In this document: one piece after another, positions 23,701 through 32,700 of the stretch
Layout of the letters: each line of letters begins with the position of its first letter
How positions within the stretch are numbered: position 1 is the stretch's first letter
NCBI GenBank assembly: GCA_949361645.1
Contig: OX442423.1
Location: 4,749,505 to 4,813,504, forward strand
DNA length: 64,000 nt
Direction: 5' to 3'
Origin: Spongilla lacustris
Taxonomy: Eukaryota > Porifera > Demospongiae > Spongillida > Spongillidae
Translations under genes and position numbers: made by a program
Notes under the pieces: generated by a model
Told to the model about the DNA's origin: nothing
Database searches by the model: none
What the model saw: only the letters and a program-made list of their open reading frames with translations

Positions 23701-26700
23701 GGTAGACTACTGCTGCATAAGCATCTTCTGAAGCGTCACTAAAACCATGCAACTGAAAAGACACAATGTGAGCTTCCTTTGGGTAATAACATCTGGGAAG
23801 AGATTTGTTTGCAAAGGAGAAAAGTTCAGTTCTCCATTTCAGCCAGATGTCTCGAATTGAGTCAGGGATGGAGTCATCCCAATCCACTTTCAACTCCCAT
23901 ACTTTTTGTAACAAGATCTTCATTTTAATGATAGTAGGTGAAAACCAACCCAAAACGTCAAAGGTTTTTGCTATGTCAGACACAAGAGCTCGTTTGGTGA
24001 CACGACCAGGATCAGGAGGAGGTACGTTATTGACAGTAAGACAAAATTCGTCCGATTTAGTATTCCATTCAAGACCAAGTGTTTTGGTGCTTTCCCTTCC
24101 ATCATGAATGTGGTGAATAGCTTCAGAGTCACGAATATCAGGATCTATATTCTGTAGGACAGCTAAATTACTAGAATTCCATTTCCGCAACAAGAAACCT
24201 CCGTGAGAGAGAAGGCACTGTAATTCTTGCTGCAACTTGATTGCCATCTCAACATTGTCAGCACCAGTCAAACAGTCGTCAACGTAGAATGATTCTTCTA
24301 CTGCTTTGGCAGCTAGAGGATATTTGGTAGCGAAATCCATTGCATTCTGTTTGACGCACATGTTAGCAGCAAAAGATGATGCTGATACTCCAAACGTGAC
24401 ACGGGTCATGCGATAATCCTTCAATGTTTCAGACTGACTTGATTTCCACACAAATCGATGGAAATCACGATCAGATTGAACCAATTGCACTGCTCGATAC
24501 ATCTTGTTAATGTCTGCTGTAATCGCAATGCGATGCATTCGAAAGCGTAAAAGAACATCCATTAGAGTCGAATGCACAGTTGGTCCAACAAGGAGGATGT
24601 CATTCAATGATACACCAGATGAAGACTTTGCTGATGCATCAAAAACTGCTCTGATCTTGGTAGTAGTACTTGAATTCTTGTATACAACATGCATGGGCAA
24701 ATAGAACACCTGAGATGTAGGTTTCTCCATTTCTTCTAGAGGTACAAGTTCTGCATGTCCAAGATCCATGTATTCTGTCATTACAGAGCTGAAATCTTGA
24801 AATAAACCTTTTGCATTCAGAGAGCGTTCCAATGAGAAAAATCTTCTGACAGCTTGTGTGCGTGATTCTCCAATCTGTTTTGCATCAAGGCTTTTTGGCA
24901 AAGACACCATAAAACGTCCTTCTTCAGTGCGAAAGTGGTTGTCTTTAAATGACTTAAAACGCTTCGTTCTTCTAATGAGAATGCAGCATTGCTGGTTGGG
25001 CCTTCCTCAATCTCCCAGAACTTATGTAGAATATCATCCTTGAATCCTACAGTAGTGTGCAGTGCAGCTACCTCTCCTGTAGATGAGATGGACTCAGTTC
25101 GCCCACTAAGCACCCAACCAAATTCTGTTTCAAATGCGACTGGAGATCCAGCGGGACCTGACCGCCGACCTTGACGCAAAACATCAGCAAATAAGTCAGC
25201 ACCCAGAAGTAGATCAATCTTTCCAGGTTGTCCAAAATTGGGGTCAGCTAGGACAAGGTTAGTCAAATGCTTCCAACTCGAATCAAAACGAACAGGATAT
25301 GTGGGTAGATCGCATGTGACCTTTGGAACCACTATAGCTGTGATGCCAATCTTTCTAACTGAGGATCTGACAGCTGAGATTTTAAAACTTGAGATATGTT
25401 GAACTGGATTATCATGAGAGAAATCTCCTATTCCTGAAACACGCACATTTTGCCTAAATCATGGGAGGCAAAGGCCTTGGGCTAGGCGTTCTGAGACAAA
25501 GGAAGCTGAGGAGGCACTGTCCAACAAAGCTCGTGCTTCTATTGAAGAGCCGTCAGGAGCATAAACCACAATGCGACAAGTCATTAGTAATAGATTAGAT
25601 TTAATTCTAACAGCAGTACTCGTAGATACTTTGACTTCAGCCAAATTGCTATCAACTTGTTTGTCCTTGTGAAGCAAAGTATGGTGTGGTTTTTGGCATT
25701 TGTGACATTTATGCACAGACTTGCAATTCTTGACAACATGACCACTAGATAAGCAATTCATGCAGAGGTTGTTATCCTTTAGTGTAGCTACCATCTGATC
25801 ATGAGGTAGTGATTGGAATTTAGGGCACACATACAAAGGGTGTTTATCAGCTCTGCACACAATAAATTGATTACTTACAGCAGCATGATGCGATGTAAAA
25901 GAGGTCAGAGGTTTTCCTGGGGTGGTGAACTTCTTTTCAGATGTGAAATTGTGGTAGGGCTTCTTAACTGCAATGATTGCTGAACCTTCAGATGCTTGTG
26001 CACGTAGATCAATAAAATCCAACAAATCCTGGTAATGTGGCACTTTTGCCTCAGACTGACTGTGCTTCTGCCATTCAAACTGAGTGGTGGCATCTAGTTT
26101 GAGCTCAAGCATGGAGGTGATGAAAGGGCCTGATGGGTCATAGTCCATTGATTTTAATGCACGGAGGTGTTGAGTAACAATGTCATGGAGGTGACGCAGT
26201 TCTTTGCCAGTTCCTTCCTTCAAGGATGGTACTTCCAGAATTAACCGAACATGTGTTTGATGAATCACGCGTGGGCGATCATATCGTGACTTAAGACATT
26301 CAATTGCTTCCAAGTAATGTTCACCAGACTGGGATAATCCTTCAATCATGTTCTTAGCAGATCCACCTTTTAGTGCGTGCTGTAGGTATACGAGTTTCTC
26401 AGAGTTTGTCAGGCTTTTGCGGTCATGAACTGAAATATTAAATTGTTCCCAAAATTGCCTCCAATGTAGGAGATTGCCATCGAAGGTAGGAATATCAATC
26501 TTGGGTAGTTTGACTCCTGTACCACTAGCAACAGATGCAGTAGATTCAGTTTGACTATTGATCAGCTTCTTGATTTTGTGAGAGCAATCGAACAATGCGG
26601 TTTCTATTTTGGAGTGGTGTGCAAATAACTCGTCATCGTCTTTTGGTTCAAGATCTATTATGTCACTATAGAGTGCAGCAAGGTCCTTTTTATAGTCTGA

Positions 26701-29700
26701 GAGCTGTTCCTGGCATTGCTGAACAATGGATAGGTCAAAGTCTTCAGCATCTCTAACGAGGTCTGCCATCTGCTCTTCCATGACCTTGAGACCCTTTTCT
26801 ATACGCGATATTTTGAGCGAGATCGATCTGCGTTCACGTCCGTTTCCCTTAATGGACGTGTCGACAATGGGCTCCATTAAGCGATGAAGACGAGCAGTCA
26901 TTGCAGCGATGTCATCGTCGTGCTTGTCCAAAGCGATTTGTTCTTGCTCCAAAGTATCGCCGTCTTCTAGTTTATCGATAATTTGCATGTGAAGTTCCTT
27001 AAAGCTCGAATCGAGGTCATTCAATTTAGAGAGCAGCTGTTGCGCGTGCCCAGGAGTTGCCGGTTGATCCGAGGTAGCTTCTAATTCTTTCAGCCGGTTT
27101 ACCAATCGAGTAATAGATCTCCGAGTAACGCCTCTTCTTCTCCGAAGTTGTCCGAGCGCGAGAGCGACTTCTTCTGCCATGCCAACAGGTGGGGGCGAAG
27201 ATAATGCGCAAACGAAAAAAAAAAACAGATAATTCGGCTTGTTGCCTGAAATACAGCCAATGAGCGATGCTGGGAAGTTGATTCCCGGCTCGAAGGACCA
27301 AAAAATGTACGAGCCGATTCCAGACAATCACGCCAAAGTCGCGAGAGAGCGCTATCGCTACGCACACGTGAAGAGAGCAAGCAAAAAAACTTTTTTAATA
27401 AGTTGAAATTAGGGTTAACAAATGCAAATTAATTAACGAGTATCAACCAGGACACTTGTCCATGTATATCAACTCTGCCCTTCAATTGAAGAATTTTGGT
27501 CAGCACACATCTGGGACTACGATCTACGAGTCACTTTATTTGTATTTCTATATACAAATGTACATGTATACCCTCCCTTATCCTTGGCTATTTCACTTGC
27601 ATGTACACGCATGTCCACGTATGTTGTACATTTTTGTTACAAACCTTGTCTCTTTTCTTGAAACACTCAGTGATGTTATAGCAAATACAAAATTTCATCA
27701 ACTACATGCATGCATAGATTATAATACATGTAGCTGTACATGGAATATAGCTGTACATGGAATATAGCTGTACAGGGGATATGGATGTACATGGGATATA
27801 GCTGTTCGTGGGATATAGCTGTACATGGTATGTTGTGTTGTAAGGCAGCTTGCTTACTTCTGTACAGCTTGAAGCTGGACATCACCTTCCATCACCTGAA
27901 AGGCTTAAGCAAAAGATCTTAATCAAATGCAAAGTGAAGCGACAAAGAGGTACTAGTACATGTAGAAGAATGTTTGCATCCACGGTGTTTCGTGTACATG
28001 TATTAATCAGGTGGGGCTATACAGTGTACCTTAATTGATCTACCTTTGTGCAATATTGCTTTGATTAGTTCGAAGAATAATCATAACCTGTGTTTGTGAA
28101 ATTGTACAGTGCATATCTGTGTCTTTTTGATTTTTGCTCTGTTTAATGAAATACATCGTATTCCAGTCATTGAACACTACTAGTATTAATCCCTGCATTA
28201 GAACTGTGCCAGCTTGATCGGTGTTCTGTGGCTGAAGTCTAAATTGACAATGTTCATGATTATAAATGAAAATTATCTTGTGTTGTATGTATTTATTTTT
28301 TACTCAGGTGATCCAAGTGACAGCTCTCGCTTTTCTCCAGACTATGATGTAAATGGTACTGATATACATGATACAGGTACGTACATGATACAGGTATGTA
28401 CATGATACAGGTACATGTACATGTATGTACATGGTATGTACACGATACACAGGTATGTACATCTACATGATACAGGTTGGTTGGTACTAATGTACCACAA
28501 TCAAGGAAAATTCCATCAACAAAACAAGACATGCTGGCGAACTAAAATTAATATCATCTTTTATTAAAAATCTCAAATGCCCTTCAAAATCAAGTACAAT
28601 GCAAAAATAAATATATATTCAGCAGGATGAGCAAAGCTTCTGATGTAGCTTCTCGATCTGAGCGCACAGTGGTCTTTGGTGGTGTTAACAGTTAGCACCT
28701 ATATGTAATGGTGGTGCTGAAAATAGTAGATAATGTATTGCACTCCACAGTATGCAAGCCAGTAATGAATATACTTATTGAAAAATTCCTTTCACCAGTT
28801 CCCCTACATACATGTAGATGCAACCATATATATACCCTTTCTCATTTAAAAACACACCTGGTTGTATTCCATGTACATTTAGAGGTATTCAATGTATGCA
28901 TTTCATGGCCCAGGTATTCAAGACACTTCTGCAAATGATGGCCAAGACTTGAGTAAAGATGGAGAGGACACCTTTTTAATGCCACCAAGCAATGCTGCTA
29001 GTGAAACAGAACCTGAGGCCAGAAAGCAAGACAGTGACTGGGCACAGGTGTGTACAGGTACATGTATTAATTGGGCATGAGATTTATATTGACTGGGGGC
29101 TGGTTTTCACATGGGTTGATTGTCACAAACTTTTTTTATCAAGGAGTGATAGAAAGATGATGTGTATGTTAAACAATACATGTACAAGATAGTGATACTG
29201 TATCTTCAAATACCAAAATATGAGAACTACATGTACATGTACCAAGTGCAGTGCTATGTATGTAAGTTACAATTATAGGTTTTTGCTATTTTTACTGTGC
29301 TGCATAATTTTTTTGTTCTCAGTATTAGTGGTTATGTTGCAATCATGAACTTTAATTGAATATAATAATTTTACATGTAGTAAGGAGCTATACATGGGCA
29401 TGCTGTGATTTAGCACATAAATAACCCAAATACCAATTCCAGTTGAGCAGCAAATAAGTACAGTGTCATGGTTGTCTTGAAATGCCAGAGGGTCATTTGT
29501 CGCAGCTGCCTACTAGGGTTCTATTTAGCAATTCGAGGTGTTTAAAGTGAACTATGTCATCATTACAAGAAGTGCACTTGGGATGAATTGAACTCATTGA
29601 AAAACTGTGGCCTAATTGATTTGTGGTGATCACAATATGTTAAAGCTTTATTTTACTATTATTGTAATCTTGATATATATGGGACAGTTTCCACGAAAAT

Positions 29701-32700
29701 GGCCCTTCGTTTATAATTATAAAATCTTATAAAATTGCTATGTATTTGAATCGTAATAACTTCTGAACGGTTAAGGCTATCAACTTCCTATTGTCAACAC
29801 TGCATACCACACCATTTCTCTACGGTAAAATACATTTTGGGGTCTTGCAAATTGCTCCGTGCCAGAATTGCAACGTCCGATACCCCACAGGGTTCAAACC
29901 CAACATAACTTTCTGTAGGAGTTATGAAATCGCTTCAAATTCGGTTTTTAGGTGGAGAGGTCCTATACCTATCGATTTGTTCTGTTCGTTGATTTTTATC
30001 CATCCGTTACGGAGATACAGTTGAACAAACTACGTGCCCATTTTCGCGCTCGATTCGCGCCAATGATTTGGGCAAATTGCGTTCCGCTCAATGTATGGGG
30101 AGGCGGGGATTATAACATTGGCGCGAATCAAGCGGGAAAAAGTGCACGCAGTAACGGATGGCATAAAAATTAACGAACAGAACAAATCGATAGGTATAGG
30201 ACCTCTCCACCTACAAACCAAATTTGAAGCGATTTCATAACTCTTACAGAAAGTTATGTTGAGTTTGAACCAGGTGGGTATCGAACGTTGCAATTCTGGC
30301 ACAGAGCAAGTGCAAGACCCCAAATGTATTTTACCGTAGAGAAATGGTGTGGTATGAAGTGTTGAAAATAGGAAGTTGATAGCCTTAATTGTTCGGAAGT
30401 TATTACGATTCAAATGCAAAGCGATTTTATAAGATTTTATAATTATATACGAAGGGCCATTTTCGTGGAAACTGTCCCATATATATATATATATATAATA
30501 ATTATATATATATATATATAGAGCGTTTAGCTCTGCCATATAGCAATAAATACATGGGGCTGGCTGTCACAACCGTACCGCATTTTTAAGATTTGGTTGC
30601 TTTTAAAAAAATAAGAATCAACTGCAAAAGCCAAAGTACATGTATGTGCATAGATGATATCCTTTTTGTAATAGCTATTAATTTGGTTGGCACTTTCTAA
30701 CTTATGGGATAATATGCATGAAGTACAAAAAATGCCCCTACTATTTCATTTTTGACACTTTCTCGTTTATTGTGCACATCTAGTGAGCTATTGCTATACT
30801 CTCCTAATTTAGTTCTTAGGTAGCATGTTTCACTTTATGGTGCATTTTGAGGGGATTGTATGTGAATTAATTACTAGTGTACCATGGATTCCACGGATGT
30901 GGAAGGGGTTGAATGAGATATTGGTTAGTGGGCTAATATGAGTAGGTTGGATGTGGAGGAGTTGATTAAGTTGTAAGTGATTTCTGTAATGAGCAAGGCA
31001 TTAATTTGAACCATACTGGGGATACATATACATGTATACATGTATGTATTTGCCGATCGGTTTGCATATTACATTCAGCTTGAATATACGCTGTACATGT
31101 ACATAGGAAAGCTTGACTTAATGGTGCAGAATATTATGGAGAAGTTATGTTTTTAAAATGACTCATTGACCTAAGACCATATTATGTGTAATAATATCCA
31201 ATAACACTTTAAATAGTTGTAGTAGATGGTGTGTGTAGTTATGTTACTTGTGCTTGTACACTAAAGCTTATGATGTTACATATGTAGTAAAATATATAAA
31301 TAAATATGCCTAAATATGGTTGTAAAGAGATATGAAAAATCCTTGTATCATAAATTTTCTTTGGTTGCAAATATCCTCCAAAGAAGGCACAACACTCTGG
31401 GTCAATTTGGTTAATTTTTTTTTGTTTAATTACAGGACAGAAGTATAACTTTTTATAGTGGTAGCATTCATTTTTAACATTCTGTATTCACAAATCATCT
31501 TGCCATTCACCTCAATCCCACATGTACATTGAACATGGTCAGATTTCCTTACAGCCTCGTAGCAGCAATGAAGGTGGACTGTCACTCATTGACCTTGTAA
31601 ACTACTGTACTGGGATATCGTTTGAGGGCTTTGATTCCGCTGAACGTATGTGGTTTCACCTTTCTCTGCTCATTTTGCATTGCTGAACTGTATAGTGAAA
31701 GGCACAATTTGATTTTTACAATCATCCAACACTTTATCCATCACTGTTAGGGTTGAATTGTTCGTTCTATCAGTCATCATTTCCAGATGATAAAGCATTT
31801 AGTCTTCTCAAATCTTCTCCCATGCAATTGGCGAGATACAATGTACGGCAGCTCATCAGGATCTACCCTCAACTAGCACGCATCAACTCCAGCAACTATA
31901 TGCCTCAGGTGAGACAAATGTGTCATGTAACAAGTATATTTTATAGTGCTTTCGTATTGGTACCTATAGATTTTTTGGAATGCTGGTTGTCAACTAGCAG
32001 CTCTGAACTTCCAACACTCAGGTAAAGTACCTATAGGCACATGCAAGTAGGCATGACCTGGAGGCATTCTGCTTGCTTGGCTTGTTATGGTTTTCAACTG
32101 ATGTCACTTTGCAGACACTGCTGCGTGTTTGAATCATACAAAGTTTGAGTACAACTGTTCAACCGGTTACCTGCTGAAGCCAGCTGTCATGATAGAAGAT
32201 TATAGTGGTAATGAGGGTTTTAACCCCTTCACTCAAGCTGTACTTAAAAACATAGTTCCAGTAAATTTGGCAATCAAGGTACATGTACATGTACATGTAG
32301 GAATGACATCATACTTTATATTCTCTTGCCACTGTCACATGCCCTATTTTGACAACAGGTGATGTCCGGTCTATTTCTGACAGAAAAACAAGTTGGTTGC
32401 TATGCATTGGTTGACCTGTTTGGTCTTCAGGCTGACACTATTGCAAACAAGTTTCTTACTGAGAAGAAAGAGGCACCGAATCCTATTTGGGAGCATGAGC
32501 CTTTCATCTTCAACAAGGTCAGCACTTTACTTAAAGCCTTTATTCAACTGTCACTAATTTTCGTTATGGACTTGTTGTTGGATTCTCGCAACATGTTGCC
32601 ATAGATCATTCTTCCTCAACTTGCAACAGTCCACTTTGCTGTCTACAATGAAGAAAAAGAACTTTTGGGCCAACGATTCATTCCAGTGTGTGCCATTATG

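Larger units (their letters stand above)
22613..27449 (-). mobile_element. BEL/Pao LTR retrotransposon, antisense in PLC-beta intron 11
   Basis: A 4,837-bp element with two 144-bp LTRs in which I see no difference, both TG...CA, flanked by a perfect 5-bp duplication GGACA (22608-22612, 27450-27454). Gag-pol runs on the minus strand with BEL/Pao-specific content: DUF1759-type gag, two zinc knuckles, an aspartic protease, reverse transcriptase and RNase H. The integrase core is missing and the ORF has one stop and one frameshift, so the copy cannot be autonomous. Identical LTRs imply a recent insertion, so it was probably mobilised by enzymes from another copy. Confidence 0.93.

Noticed and set aside
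29880..30290. GGTTCAAACCC-like words as tRNA T-arms
   Set aside because: No A box, anticodon arm or acceptor pairing; the words belong to the foldback element.
30030..30539. 169-codon minus-strand ORF in PLC-beta intron 14
   Set aside because: Falls within the foldback palindrome; the two arms give mirrored ORFs and no domain is visible.
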